Shown here: in pieces, positions 53,440-62,707 of the stretch
How the letters are laid out: every line of letters begins with the position of its first letter
Position numbering within the stretch: the stretch's first letter is position 1
NCBI GenBank assembly: GCA_036274075.1
Contig: DASUGK010000149.1
Coordinates: 15,690-79,689 of the forward strand
Direction of reading: 5' to 3'
DNA from: CADEED01 sp036274075
GTDB lineage: Bacteria; Pseudomonadota; Gammaproteobacteria; Steroidobacterales; Steroidobacteraceae
Length of the DNA: 64,000 bases
The notes under the pieces: generated by a model
What the model saw: only the letters and a program-made list of their open reading frames with translations
Databases searched by the model: none
Told to the model about the DNA's origin: nothing
Position numbers and translations under genes: made by a program

Positions 53440-53771
53440 GTTCCCTGCGCGCGCAGCTTCTCGAAGCGCGCGGCGTCGAAGCCGCGCATGGGCTCGCCGT
53501 ACACGAACAGGTACGGCACGCCACGTCCGCCACGCGCGCGGAATTCCTTGCGCAACTCCAGGTCTTCTTCGACGTTCTTCTCGAGGTACTCGATGCCGCG
53601 TTCGTCCATGTACGCCTTGGCCTGCTTGCAGTAGGGGCATCGCGAAGTGGTATAGATCTCGATGTCCGCGCTCCGGCCGGCCGGCGATTCCTGCGGCTCG
53701 CTTGAATTGATGTGCATCCAGCCGAAATAGAGGCCCAGCAGTATCGGGACAATCTTGAAGAATTTGCCCAT
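53436..53771 (-). CDS. Membrane-anchored glutaredoxin-like protein
   Basis: Protein of 111 residues. MGKFFKIVPILLGLYFGWM is a single N-terminal hydrophobic anchor. The glutaredoxin domain has the active site TTSRCPYCKQAKAYM and the cis-Pro region GRGVPYLFVYGEP. The domain could face either side of the membrane; topology cannot be told. It probably reduces disulfides of a membrane-linked partner. Confidence 0.82.
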   Translation of the reverse strand: MGKFFKIVPILLGLYFGWMHINSSEPQESPAGRSADIEIYTTSRCPYCKQAKAYMDERGIEYLEKNVEEDLELRKEFRARGGRGVPYLFVYGEPMRGFDAARFEKLRAQGT

Positions 53772-53871
53772 GCGGGCCTTGTATCCCGGCGAAACCGGCA
53801 GTTCCGTGACGCCGGTCGCAGGCCAGGCCCCGCCGGGCAGGAATCAAGAAGTTAGGCGCGGCGATCCCGCT

Positions 53872-54207
53872 TCAGGTGATGTCGTCTTCGCCCGGGACGC
53901 CGCCTTCGTCTTCCCAGCGGTTGACTTCCCAGACTTCCTCGCGGCTGAACTTCAGGCGTGCGCCGGCGCCACCGCCGTTCTCGGAGATGAATATCACGCC
54001 CGCGGCCTCGAGCGTGGCGCGCAGCCGGCGCCGCGTGGTTTCGTCGGCAGAGCGCACGCGCCGTTCGAAGTCGGCGATGGTCTGCACGTCGATGGCCGCA
54101 GACTGCGAGAGCTGCGCCTGTGACCATTCGATGAGCGCGCGCCCGGCGCGGCATTGCGCGGCGGTGAGCGCGGTGGGTGTCGGAGTGGTGCCCGGCATGT
54201 GGCGCAT
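53872..54207 (-). CDS. Small helix-turn-helix DNA-binding protein
   Basis: Protein of 111 residues. ALTAAQCRAGRALIEWSQAQ and LSQSAAIDVQTIADFE form an Xre-type helix-turn-helix. The tail GVIFISENGGGAGARLKF is the usual end of this small regulator group. An in-frame ATG at 54198 is an alternative start. It is divergent from a small membrane protein and 100 bases upstream of the glutaredoxin gene on the same strand. The target is unknown. Confidence 0.75.
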   Translation of the reverse strand: MRHMPGTTPTPTALTAAQCRAGRALIEWSQAQLSQSAAIDVQTIADFERRVRSADETTRRRLRATLEAAGVIFISENGGGAGARLKFSREEVWEVNRWEDEGGVPGEDDIT

Positions 54208-54264
54208 CCTACCGCGTTGTCGCCCGTCGGCGGTTCGTGTTATTCACGAGGCCTAGGAGGTCCC

Positions 54265-54603
54265 ATGGCCGTACCCTGGCTCGCCGTCGGAAGTCTCGTA
54301 CTCGGCAACCTCGACAAGATCATGGCCGTGGTGAAGCCGGCATTCACCCGCCGCCAGCCCGACGTGCCGGGCAACCCGGCGGAACTGGTCAACCAGCAGA
54401 TCTCCGAGTTGCAGGCGGCAACCGCCACGAACGCGGAACAGATCCGCACGCTGGCGTCGCAGCTCAAGGACGTGGTGGCCGCGCTGGAGCAGGCCGGACT
54501 GGACGCCGCGCGGGAACGCGCCGCGACCCGGCGCCTGGCGGCGATTGCCTTCGCGGTAGGTCTCGCCGGCCTCGTGACGGCAGTGCTGGCGTTCCTGCGC
54601 TGA
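54265..54603 (+). CDS. Small coiled-coil membrane protein
   Basis: Protein of 112 residues with no family that I recognise. The start at 54265 has a perfect AGGAGG site. The middle (about residues 42-85) is a likely coiled coil (NQQISELQAATATNAEQIRT). A C-terminal hydrophobic span (LAAIAFAVGLAGLVTAVLAF) would tail-anchor it in the membrane. Confidence 0.65.
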   Translation: MAVPWLAVGSLVLGNLDKIMAVVKPAFTRRQPDVPGNPAELVNQQISELQAATATNAEQIRTLASQLKDVVAALEQAGLDAARERAATRRLAAIAFAVGLAGLVTAVLAFLR

Positions 54604-54616
54604 TCGCGGCGCTGTC

Positions 54617-55564
54617 TTACGCGTAGGGGCCGGTTTCCGCCTGCGGCGGCGGGATTCCCAGCGCCGTGGTCGAAGACACCTCGGGCCCGTATTCGTTGAT
54701 GGTGGCGCGCCGCATGTCGCGCTTGTGCTCGAACACCTTGTACGGCGTGGCGCGGTGCAGGGTGCAGCGATTGTCCCAGATCACCAGGTCTCCCACCCGC
54801 CACTTGTGTACGTACCGGAAGCGCGGATCGGCGATGTGTCCGTTGATCGCGGCGATGACGCGGTCGCTCTCGTCCCTGGGCCAATCGACGATGTGGGTGA
54901 CGTGGGCGCCGAGATACAGGCTCTCGCGACCCGAATCGGGCACGGTGCGCACCACCGGGTGCCGGGCCGGCGGCATGGCGTTGCGCATCTCGTCCGTGAT
55001 CGTCATGCGCCCCGCGTCGACGCGGGTCTTCCACAACCAGTGTTCGGCCGTGGCCTGTCGCGCACGTTCGCGCAGGTCCTCGGGCAGGGTGTCCCAGGCC
55101 GCGCGTGCATCGCAGTACTCGGTGTCGCCGCCTTCGGGCGGGACGACGCGCGCCGACAGCATCGACCACCTGGTGGGCAGCGTGTTGAAGGAACTGTCGG
55201 TGTGGAAGTTCTCGTTGCTCTTGTTGAAGATGAGGCGCAGCGAGTCTTCCGGCAGGAAGTTTCCGTCGGGATCGAGGTTGGAAATGTCGTAAAGCCCGAA
55301 GCCCACGCGCACCTTCATCGCCGCGGGACGCATGCCCATGTGCGGCGGCAATTCGAGCGGCCCGAAGGCGCGCGCGAACCGGACCTGTTCCTCGTCGTTG
55401 ATGTCCTGCCCGCGGAGCACCACGACCGCGTACCTGGCCATCGCCAGTTCCACGGCATCCACCAGCTCATCCGACGGCGGCTCGTGCAGGTTCGCGCCGA
55501 GGATCTCGGCGGCGAACGGCCCGTTCGCGAACTCCGGACCGAGGCGATTGACCGTGAAGCTCAT
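54617..55564 (-). CDS. TauD/TfdA-family 2-oxoglutarate dioxygenase
   Basis: Iron(II)/2-oxoglutarate-dependent dioxygenase of 315 residues. The iron ligands are His and Asp in NENFHTDSSF and His in CTLHRATPY; the oxoglutarate-binding Arg follows in RDMRRATIN. The start MSFTVNRLGPEF at 55564 is chosen over an extension that lacks family sequence. It is divergent from the MFS/GMC operon. TfdA-type enzymes can cleave aryl ethers by hydroxylating next to the oxygen, a reaction that would fit this region, but the substrate is not known. Confidence 0.87.
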   Translation of the reverse strand: MSFTVNRLGPEFANGPFAAEILGANLHEPPSDELVDAVELAMARYAVVVLRGQDINDEEQVRFARAFGPLELPPHMGMRPAAMKVRVGFGLYDISNLDPDGNFLPEDSLRLIFNKSNENFHTDSSFNTLPTRWSMLSARVVPPEGGDTEYCDARAAWDTLPEDLRERARQATAEHWLWKTRVDAGRMTITDEMRNAMPPARHPVVRTVPDSGRESLYLGAHVTHIVDWPRDESDRVIAAINGHIADPRFRYVHKWRVGDLVIWDNRCTLHRATPYKVFEHKRDMRRATINEYGPEVSSTTALGIPPPQAETGPYA

Positions 55565-55671
55565 GACTGCCGCATGCTCGCGCGCACCGATGTCGGGCGC
55601 AATTCCGCACCGGTGGAATCCCATTTCCTTGACGGTTGAACCGGCGGGGAGGGCGCAACGAGAATCCATCG

Positions 55672-57006
55672 ATGGACGTGCGCACCGAGGTTTCCGACTG
55701 GCCGGCCCCCGGACGCGCCTGGTACGCGCTGTTCATCCTGACCATCGGGCTCATGATCGCCACCGTGGATCGCGGCATCCTCACGCTGCTGGTTGCGCCG
55801 ATCCGCTCCCATCTCGGGATCAGCGATACGCAGTTCAGCGTGCTGATCGGCTGGGCCTTCGTCAGCGTGTATGCGGTGCTCGGACTGCCCATCGCGCGGC
55901 TCGCGGATCGCGGCAGCCGGCGGCTGATCATCGGCATCGGCATGGCGTTCTGGAGCGTGTCGACCGCGTGGTGTGGATTCGTGAGTTCCTACGCGGGATT
56001 CTTCGCCGCACGTGCAGGCGTCGGAGCGGGGGAGTCGGCGTACGCGCCCGCCGTGTATTCCATCCTGCAGGATTCGTTTCCGCCGGAGAAGCTGCCGCGC
56101 GTGTTTTCCATCATGGCGATCGGCTTCGCGTATGGCACGAGCTTCAGCGCCATCCTCGGCGCGGCGATGCTGGGTCTCGCCGAGCGACTCGCGGGCTCGG
56201 GCAATGCGCTGTTCGGCGGGCTCGCCCCCTGGCAGGTGGTGCTGGTGCTGGTGGCGATCCCGGGCGTGCTGCTCGCACTGGTGATGGTGACAGTACGGGA
56301 GCCGCGTCGGCGCGGACTGCTGCCGGGCGCCGTCAGCAAGACGCTGCCGGTCAGGCAGGTCACGAATTATTTCTGGCAGTACCGGCAGACCTATCTGCCG
56401 ATGTTCGCCGCCATGGGCATCAAGGCCATGCTGAGCTTCGGCAGCGGCGTGTGGATGGTCGAGATGTACCGGCGCACGCATCAATGGGCGCCGGCTGACA
56501 CCGCCTATTGGATAGGGGGTCTGGGCCTGGTGGCGGCGCCCCTGGGCCTTCTGACCGGCGGCTGGCTCGCCGAACGCTATGCGCGGCGCGGATACGACGA
56601 TGCCAACCTGCGGGTGCTGCAGATCGCGACCTTGCTCGTGATCCCGTTCTCGGTGGCCTTTCCGCTCGCTTCCACGCCCGAGCTCGGGCTGGCGCTGTGG
56701 GCGGCGAATTTCTTCTGCGCCATGCTGGGCGTGGGCCCGGCGAATGCCGCGGTGCAGATGATCACACCCAACCAGATGCGCGGGCAGATTCGCGCGGCCT
56801 ACCAATTCGTGTTCAACGTGGTGGGATTTGGCGCCGGCCCGTTCATCGTGGCGCTGTTCACCGACTACGTCTTCGGCTACGACGGCGCACTGCGCTATTC
56901 GCTCGCCACGGTCGCTGCGATCATCGGGCCCGTGGCGGCGTTTCTCACCTGGTATGGCATGAGACCTTACGCGGCCTGTGTCGTACGCTCACGCGCCTGG
57001 ACCTGA
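55672..57006 (+). CDS. MFS transporter
   Basis: Major facilitator of 444 residues and about 12 spans. It starts MDVRTEVSDWPAPGRAW at 55672. The loop ARLADRGSRRLIIGIG and GGWLAERYARRG are family marks. It is a paralogue of the MFS next to the lignostilbene-dioxygenase-like gene (38974-40362). It is the first gene of the operon ending at 63991; DUF3237 follows after 12 bases. Confidence 0.88.
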   Translation: MDVRTEVSDWPAPGRAWYALFILTIGLMIATVDRGILTLLVAPIRSHLGISDTQFSVLIGWAFVSVYAVLGLPIARLADRGSRRLIIGIGMAFWSVSTAWCGFVSSYAGFFAARAGVGAGESAYAPAVYSILQDSFPPEKLPRVFSIMAIGFAYGTSFSAILGAAMLGLAERLAGSGNALFGGLAPWQVVLVLVAIPGVLLALVMVTVREPRRRGLLPGAVSKTLPVRQVTNYFWQYRQTYLPMFAAMGIKAMLSFGSGVWMVEMYRRTHQWAPADTAYWIGGLGLVAAPLGLLTGGWLAERYARRGYDDANLRVLQIATLLVIPFSVAFPLASTPELGLALWAANFFCAMLGVGPANAAVQMITPNQMRGQIRAAYQFVFNVVGFGAGPFIVALFTDYVFGYDGALRYSLATVAAIIGPVAAFLTWYGMRPYAACVVRSRAWT

Positions 57007-57018
57007 ACCGGAGCTCCC

Positions 57019-57498
57019 ATGTCACAAGGATTTCCCGCGCCTCCCGGACTCGAATTCGCGATGACCATCAGCATCAATCTCGGCAACGTGTACTGGGTGC
57101 GGCCCTCGCAATACGGTTCCGAACGCGCCGCCGTCTACCTGCTGAACGGCACGGTCGAGGGGCCGCACATCAAGGGCATCGTCGTGCCGAACAGTGGCGG
57201 CGATTTTCCCTGGCTGCGTCCCGACGGGGTGATCGACTTCGACGCGCGTTACCTGCTGCAGACCGACGACGGCGCCAACATCTATTTCCAGAGCCGCGGC
57301 TACCGATGGGGCACTCCCGAGGCCATGGCGAAGATGGCTCGGCGCGAGCCCGTCGAGGACAACCTCTATTACATGCGCGTGGCGCCGAAGTTCGAGGCGC
57401 CGGCCGGCAAGTACGACTGGCTCAACAAGCACGTGTTCGTCGGGCGCGCCGAGAAGACGCCCGAGGGAAATCGCATCCACTATTTCAAGGTGTTATGA
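57019..57498 (+). CDS. DUF3237 protein, possible phenylcoumaran-type decarboxylase
   Basis: Protein of 159 residues in the DUF3237 beta-barrel family. Marks are GTVEGPHIKGIVVP, GGDFPWLRPDGVIDFDARY, and the C-terminal FEAPAGKYDWLNKHVFVG. From memory, the Sphingobium SYK-6 enantiospecific decarboxylases PhcF and PhcG belong to this family; I cannot check that here. It is coupled with the aldehyde dehydrogenase gene (1 base between them) and has a paralogue at 60630. Function beyond the family is inference from the operon. Confidence 0.8.
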   Translation: MSQGFPAPPGLEFAMTISINLGNVYWVRPSQYGSERAAVYLLNGTVEGPHIKGIVVPNSGGDFPWLRPDGVIDFDARYLLQTDDGANIYFQSRGYRWGTPEAMAKMARREPVEDNLYYMRVAPKFEAPAGKYDWLNKHVFVGRAEKTPEGNRIHYFKVL

Positions 57499-57499
57499 G

Positions 57500-59008
57500 A
57501 TGAACACACCTCCGCCGATGATTCCCGACGCGGCGCAGGCGCGAGCCGCGAGTTTCACCTCGCGGCCGCGCGAGTTGTTCATCGCGGGCCGCTGGCAGGC
57601 GGCGCAAAGCGGCGAGACCTTCGACGTCGTCGACCCGGCGAACGAGCGCGTGTTCGCGCGCGCGGCGTCGGGCGGCGAGGCCGACATCGATGCCGCCGTG
57701 AAGGCGGCGCGCAAGGCCTTCGAGTCGCCGCCCTGGGCGTCGTTCACGCCGGCGCAGCGCGCGCGGCTGCTGCTGAAACTCGCCGATCTCATCGAAGCCA
57801 ACGCCGACGAGATCGCGCTGCTCGAGACGCTGGACAATGGCATGCCGTTCCGCATGGCCAAGTTCGGCGGCGTGTTCGGTGCCGCCGAGAGCCTGCGTTA
57901 CCACGCCGGCTGGGCGACCAAGATCCATGGCGCCACCATCAACCTGAGCGTGCCGGGCGAATGGCATGCCTACACGCTGCGCGAGCCGGTCGGCGTCGTC
58001 GGGCAGATCGTGCCGTGGAATTTTCCCTTCGTGATGGGCGTGGCGAAGATCGCGCCCGCGCTGGCCGTGGGCTGCACCGTGGTGCTCAAGCCGGCCGAGC
58101 AGACGCCGCTCAGCACGCTGCGGCTGGGCGAGCTCATTGCCGAGGCGGGATTCCCCGAAGGCGTGGTCAACATCGTGACCGGCTTCGGTGAGACGGCGGG
58201 GCGCGCGCTGGTGGCGCATCCCGGTGTCGACAAGATCGCATTCACCGGATCGACCAGCGTCGGCAAGGAAATCCTCAAGGGCTGCGCCGGCAACCTCAAG
58301 CGCGTGACGCTCGAGCTCGGCGGCAAGTCGCCGGTGATCGTATTTCCCGACGCGGCTCTCGAGCCCGCCACCGAGGTCGCGGCGCGCGGCATCTTCATGA
58401 ACTCGGGCCAGGTGTGTGCCGCGGGCTCGCGGCTGTTCGTGCACGAGAAGGTGTTCGACCCGGTGGTGGAGGGCGTGGTCGCGCGCGCGAAGAAGCTCAA
58501 ACTGGGTCCGGGCACGGACGCCGCCACGGAAATCGGCCCGGTGGTGTCCGACGTGCAGCGACGGCGCGTGATGGGCTACATCGAGTCCGGGCGCAATGAC
58601 GGCGCCAAAGTGCTGGTCGGCGGCACGGCCCCGGCCGGGCAGGGCTATTTCGTCGAACCCACGGTGCTGGCCGATACCACGCAGAACATGCGCGTGGTGC
58701 GCGAAGAGATCTTCGGACCGGTGTTGTGCGCCATGAAGTTCAGCGACAGCGATCTCGATGCCATCGCGCGCATGGCCAACGCCACCGACTACGGCCTCGC
58801 GGCCAGCATCTGGACGCGCGACATCAGCACTGCGCACAAGCTGGCGAAAAGAATCCGCGCCGGCTCGGTGCGCATCAACCCGGCGGGTACGGTGGACCCG
58901 GCCATGCCGCTCGGCGGCTACAAGCAATCCGGCTGGGGCCGCGAGAACGGCCGCGAAGGCACCGAGATCTACACCGAGGTGAAGTCGGTCACCGTGGGCC
59001 TGGCTTGA
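57500..59008 (+). CDS. Aldehyde dehydrogenase (NAD+-dependent)
   Basis: ALDH-superfamily enzyme of 502 residues that turns an aldehyde into a carboxylate. The cofactor-site segment IVPWNFPFVM, the Glu of ELGGKSPVIVF and the catalytic Cys in NSGQVCAAGSR are present. YKQSGWGRENG closes the fold. Its stop overlaps the TTG start of the next gene, a GMC oxidoreductase, so the alcohol and aldehyde steps are probably made together. Confidence 0.93.
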   Translation: MNTPPPMIPDAAQARAASFTSRPRELFIAGRWQAAQSGETFDVVDPANERVFARAASGGEADIDAAVKAARKAFESPPWASFTPAQRARLLLKLADLIEANADEIALLETLDNGMPFRMAKFGGVFGAAESLRYHAGWATKIHGATINLSVPGEWHAYTLREPVGVVGQIVPWNFPFVMGVAKIAPALAVGCTVVLKPAEQTPLSTLRLGELIAEAGFPEGVVNIVTGFGETAGRALVAHPGVDKIAFTGSTSVGKEILKGCAGNLKRVTLELGGKSPVIVFPDAALEPATEVAARGIFMNSGQVCAAGSRLFVHEKVFDPVVEGVVARAKKLKLGPGTDAATEIGPVVSDVQRRRVMGYIESGRNDGAKVLVGGTAPAGQGYFVEPTVLADTTQNMRVVREEIFGPVLCAMKFSDSDLDAIARMANATDYGLAASIWTRDISTAHKLAKRIRAGSVRINPAGTVDPAMPLGGYKQSGWGRENGREGTEIYTEVKSVTVGLA

Positions 59009-60630
59009 GCTACGACTACATCATAGTCGGGGCCGGCGCGGCCGGTTGCGTGCTGGCCAATCGCCTCAGCGAGGACCCGCAGAACCGCGTGCTGCTGGTG
59101 GAGGCGGGCGGCAGCGACGACCGCTTCCTGATCCGCCTCCCGCTGGGAATGCTGCGCGCCTTCCGCGACCCGGCGCTCACCTGGGGCTACATGAGCGAGC
59201 CGGAGCCGAACCTGAACGGCCGCTCGCTGGGTGTGCCACGTGGCCGCGTGCTCGGCGGGTCGTCTTCGATCAACGGCATGTTCTTCATGCGCGGCCATTC
59301 GGCCGACTTCGACGGCTGGCAGGCGCTGGGCTGCGAGGGCTGGAGCTACGCGCACGTGCTGCCGTACTTCAAGAAACTCGAGTCGAGCTGGCGCGGCGCC
59401 GTTCCTTACCACGGCGCGTCGGGCCCGATGCCCATCGCGCCGAACGCGACCACCAAACTACTGCACGAACCGCTGATGCAGACCGCGGTCCCGGCTGGCT
59501 TCTGGACCAGCGACGACCTGCACGGGCGGCTGGAAGAGGGCTTCGCGCGCGCCGAGCTCACCGTGGACCGCCGCGGGCGGCGCGCGAGCTCGTCGCGTAT
59601 CTACCTGAAGCCGGCGCTGCATCGGCCGAACCTCGAGATCATGCAAGGTGCGCTGACCACGCGCGTGTTGGTCGAGCGCGGCCGGGCCATCGGCATCGAA
59701 CTGCGCCGCGGCGCCGAGCTGCGCAAGGTGTTCGCGGAGCGCGAAGTGATTCTCTGCGGCGGCACGTACAATTCGCCCCAGCTGCTGGCCTTGTCGGGCA
59801 TCGGTCCCGCCGAGGATCTGCGGCGGCACGGCATACGGGTGCTGGCGGACCTGCCGGGAGTCGGCGGCAACCTCTCGGATCACCTGCGGGCAGGCCTGCA
59901 ATTCGTGACGCGCGAGCCCGTTTCCTTCCTGCGAGAGTTGCGCGCCGACCGCGTGGCGCTCTCACTGCTGCGCTGGCTGGTGTTCGGTTCGGGTCCGTTC
60001 GCCACCCAGGTGAGCAGCTGCAACGTGGTGATCCGCACCGATGACTCGCTGAAACAACCCGACATCCAGCTCATGTGCAACCCGGTGCGAATGGACGCGA
60101 AGGTGTGGTGGCCGCTCATCAGCGGGCGTCAGGCACACCTGCTGACCGCGGATGCCGTGCTGCTGCATCCGCAATCTCGCGGCCGCGTCAGTCTGCGTTC
60201 CGCCGACCCGTTGGCCAAGCCGCGCATCCAGTTCAATGCCTTGTCCGCGTCCGACGACCTGGCGACGTTGCGCCGGGGGCTGCGCGCCGCGCGCCACATC
60301 TACGCCACGCCGCCACAGGCCGACCTCATCGACCGGGAAGTCGTACCCGGCGCGGAGGTACAGGGCGACGCAGAACTCGATGCCCACATCCGCGCCACCG
60401 CCAGCATGACCCAGCACCCGGTGGGCACCTGTTCGATGGCGCCCGGTGAAGCCGGCGTCGTCGATCCGCAACTGCGCGTGCGGGGCGTCGATGGCCTGCG
60501 CGTCGCCGACGCGTCCATCATGCCCACCGTGCCGGGTGGCAATACCTATGGCGCCGTGCTCATGATCGCCGAGCGCGCCGCCGACCTCATTCGCGGCCGG
60601 ACCCTGCCGCCGCAACTGGAGCGAACCTGA
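59005..60630 (+). CDS. GMC-family FAD oxidoreductase
   Basis: Glucose-methanol-choline flavoenzyme of 541 residues that oxidises an alcohol to an aldehyde. The start is the TTG at 59005 (LSYDYIIVG), overlapping the ALDH TGA. The FAD motif VGAGAAGCVLANRLSED is at the N-terminus. GRVLGGSSSINGMFFMRG is the first GMC signature. The active-site pair appears as His in TQHPVGTCSM and Asn in VPGGNTYGAV. It has a paralogue at 61093. The next DUF3237 gene overlaps its stop by one base (TGATG). Confidence 0.9.
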   Translation: MSYDYIIVGAGAAGCVLANRLSEDPQNRVLLVEAGGSDDRFLIRLPLGMLRAFRDPALTWGYMSEPEPNLNGRSLGVPRGRVLGGSSSINGMFFMRGHSADFDGWQALGCEGWSYAHVLPYFKKLESSWRGAVPYHGASGPMPIAPNATTKLLHEPLMQTAVPAGFWTSDDLHGRLEEGFARAELTVDRRGRRASSSRIYLKPALHRPNLEIMQGALTTRVLVERGRAIGIELRRGAELRKVFAEREVILCGGTYNSPQLLALSGIGPAEDLRRHGIRVLADLPGVGGNLSDHLRAGLQFVTREPVSFLRELRADRVALSLLRWLVFGSGPFATQVSSCNVVIRTDDSLKQPDIQLMCNPVRMDAKVWWPLISGRQAHLLTADAVLLHPQSRGRVSLRSADPLAKPRIQFNALSASDDLATLRRGLRAARHIYATPPQADLIDREVVPGAEVQGDAELDAHIRATASMTQHPVGTCSMAPGEAGVVDPQLRVRGVDGLRVADASIMPTVPGGNTYGAVLMIAERAADLIRGRTLPPQLERT

Positions 60631-61088
60631 TGGACACGCTGCCCGCGAAATTCGAGCTCAAGCTGGTTCACGCCTTCGACGTGCACATGAATTTCCACAA
60701 GCGCATGGTCTACGGCCCGGTGTCGGGCGGGGCGCGCATGGGATACGTGTCGCTGAAGGACGGCATCGTCCGTGGCCCGCGCCTCAACGGCAAGCTGATG
60801 GAGTACAGCGGTGCCGACTGGGGCACGCTGCGCCAGGACGGCGTGCTCGAGGCCAACGCGCACTACATGATCGAGGCCGACGACGGCACGCCTATCTACA
60901 TCCACAACAAGGGCTACATCTACAACACCATGCCGAATGCGCCCGGCCCGGCCTATTTCCGCTGCACGCCGTACTTTCGCGCGCCGGTGGGCAAACACGA
61001 CTGGCTCAACCGCACCGTGATCGTGGGAGGCGGGCAGCGCCACGAGAACCCCGACTACACGGTGTTCCGCTACTACACGGTCGAATGA
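60630..61088 (+). CDS. DUF3237 protein, second copy
   Basis: Protein of 152 residues, paralogous to that at 57019. Shared pattern: GIVRGPRLNGKLMEYSGADW, LRQDGVLEANAHYMIEADDG, IYIHNKGYI, FRAPVGKHDWLNRTVIVG. Divergence between the copies is considerable, so they probably act on different substrates or stereoisomers. It sits between the two GMC genes and is translationally coupled to the first. Confidence 0.8.
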   Translation: MDTLPAKFELKLVHAFDVHMNFHKRMVYGPVSGGARMGYVSLKDGIVRGPRLNGKLMEYSGADWGTLRQDGVLEANAHYMIEADDGTPIYIHNKGYIYNTMPNAPGPAYFRCTPYFRAPVGKHDWLNRTVIVGGGQRHENPDYTVFRYYTVE

Positions 61089-61092
61089 GGCG

Positions 61093-62697
61093 GTGAAGCG
61101 CATCGATTACATCGTCGTGGGCGGTGGGTCGGCCGGTTGCGTGCTCGCGGCGCGGCTGTCCGAGGACCCGACCGTCAACGTGCTGCTGATCGAGGCGGGC
61201 GACGACGAGCGCAAGTATTTCCGCATCCGCATGCCGCTGGCCTGGCGTGATGCGTTCCGCGATCCGCGCCTGTCCTGGGGTTTCGAAACCGAACCCGAGC
61301 CCCATCTCGACGGGCGGCGCGTGCCGGCGCCGCGCGGCAAGGTGCTGGGCGGCTCGAACTCGGTCAACGGCCTCATGTACATGCGCGGTTGCCCGGCCGA
61401 CTACGACGACTGGGCGAAGCGCGGCTTGCCAGGCTGGGACTACGCCGGCGTGTTGCCGTATTTCCGGCGCTCCGAGAGCAACTGGCGTGGCGCGTCGCGT
61501 TTCCACGGCGGCACGGGGCCGCTGACCACGGCGCGCTACGAGACCGACGACCACATCTATCCGTGCATCATCGACACCGCCGAGACGCTGGGCTTCAGGC
61601 ACCTCGAGGATTTCCACGCCGAGGACATCGAAGGCTTCAGCATTCCGGACTGCAACTATCACGGCGGCGAACGCGCGAGCACCGTGTCGCGTTACCTGCG
61701 TCCCGCCATGTCGCGGCCCAACCTCGCGGTGCGCATCAACACGCTGGCGCACGAACTGCTGTTCGACGGCAGCCGCTGCCACGGCGTGCGCGTCGAATCG
61801 CTGGGACAGATGCAGGACATCCAATGCGACCGCGAGGTGATCCTCGCCGCGGGCACCTACAACTCGCCGCAACTGCTGCAGCTTTCGGGTATCGGCGCGC
61901 CGGCCGATCTCGAGCCGCATTCGATACGCGTGCGCCATGCGTTGCCGGGCGTCGGCGCCAACCTGCAGGATCATCATTCGTTGAGCGTGGATTTCGCCGC
62001 CAGTGGCGACTTCTGTTTCGACCGCCAGCTCCGGCTCGACCGCCTGGCGCTGTCGGTCTTGCAGTGGAGGATGTTCCGCAACGGCATCCTGGCGCGCTCG
62101 CCGCTGTCGGCGCAGGGGCTCGTGCGCACGTCGCCGCACCTCGATCGTCCCGACCTGCAGATGCTGGTGTCGCCCACGTCGATCTTCGCGTACCCGTGGT
62201 TCCCGGGCTGGCGCAAGGGATTCGGGCACGTGGTGTCCAACTCCTGTGTGCTCCTGCACCCGCAGAGCCGCGGCAAGGTGTCGTTACATTCAGCCGATCC
62301 GCGCGCGAAGCCGAAAATCCAGCTCAACCTGATGCAGGCGGAGGCCGATCGCTCAGGATTGCGCAACATCGTCAAATTCGCGCGCAGGTTCTTCGCGACG
62401 GCACCCGCCTCGGAGCTGGTCGCTCGGGAGCTGACTCCGGGGCCTGGCGTGCAGAGCGACGCCGAGATCGATGCCTGGCTGCGCGCCAATGTGCGCACCG
62501 CCATGCACCCCACCAGCACCTGCGCCATGGGCAACGACGAGATGGCGGTGGTGGATGGTCAGTTGCGAGTTCGCGGGTTGTCGGGTTTGCGCGTGGCGGA
62601 TGCGTCGATAATGCCGACTATTGTTGGCGGCAATACCAATGCGCCAGCCATCATGATCGCGGAGAAGGCGGTGGACCTGGTCCTGGGCCGCGCCTGA
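61093..62697 (+). CDS. GMC-family FAD oxidoreductase, second copy
   Basis: GMC flavoenzyme of 534 residues. The start is the GTG at 61093, 4 bases after DUF3237. The FAD motif is VGGGSAGCVLAARLSED, the signature GKVLGGSNSVNGLMYMRG, and the active-site His is in AMHPTSTCAM with the Asn in VGGNTNAPA. It is homologous to the enzyme at 59005 but clearly distinct. A second oxidoreductase with a second DUF3237 suggests stereo-specific or sequential oxidation. Confidence 0.9.
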   Translation: MKRIDYIVVGGGSAGCVLAARLSEDPTVNVLLIEAGDDERKYFRIRMPLAWRDAFRDPRLSWGFETEPEPHLDGRRVPAPRGKVLGGSNSVNGLMYMRGCPADYDDWAKRGLPGWDYAGVLPYFRRSESNWRGASRFHGGTGPLTTARYETDDHIYPCIIDTAETLGFRHLEDFHAEDIEGFSIPDCNYHGGERASTVSRYLRPAMSRPNLAVRINTLAHELLFDGSRCHGVRVESLGQMQDIQCDREVILAAGTYNSPQLLQLSGIGAPADLEPHSIRVRHALPGVGANLQDHHSLSVDFAASGDFCFDRQLRLDRLALSVLQWRMFRNGILARSPLSAQGLVRTSPHLDRPDLQMLVSPTSIFAYPWFPGWRKGFGHVVSNSCVLLHPQSRGKVSLHSADPRAKPKIQLNLMQAEADRSGLRNIVKFARRFFATAPASELVARELTPGPGVQSDAEIDAWLRANVRTAMHPTSTCAMGNDEMAVVDGQLRVRGLSGLRVADASIMPTIVGGNTNAPAIMIAEKAVDLVLGRA

Positions 62698-62707
62698 GGG
62701 GAAGCTT

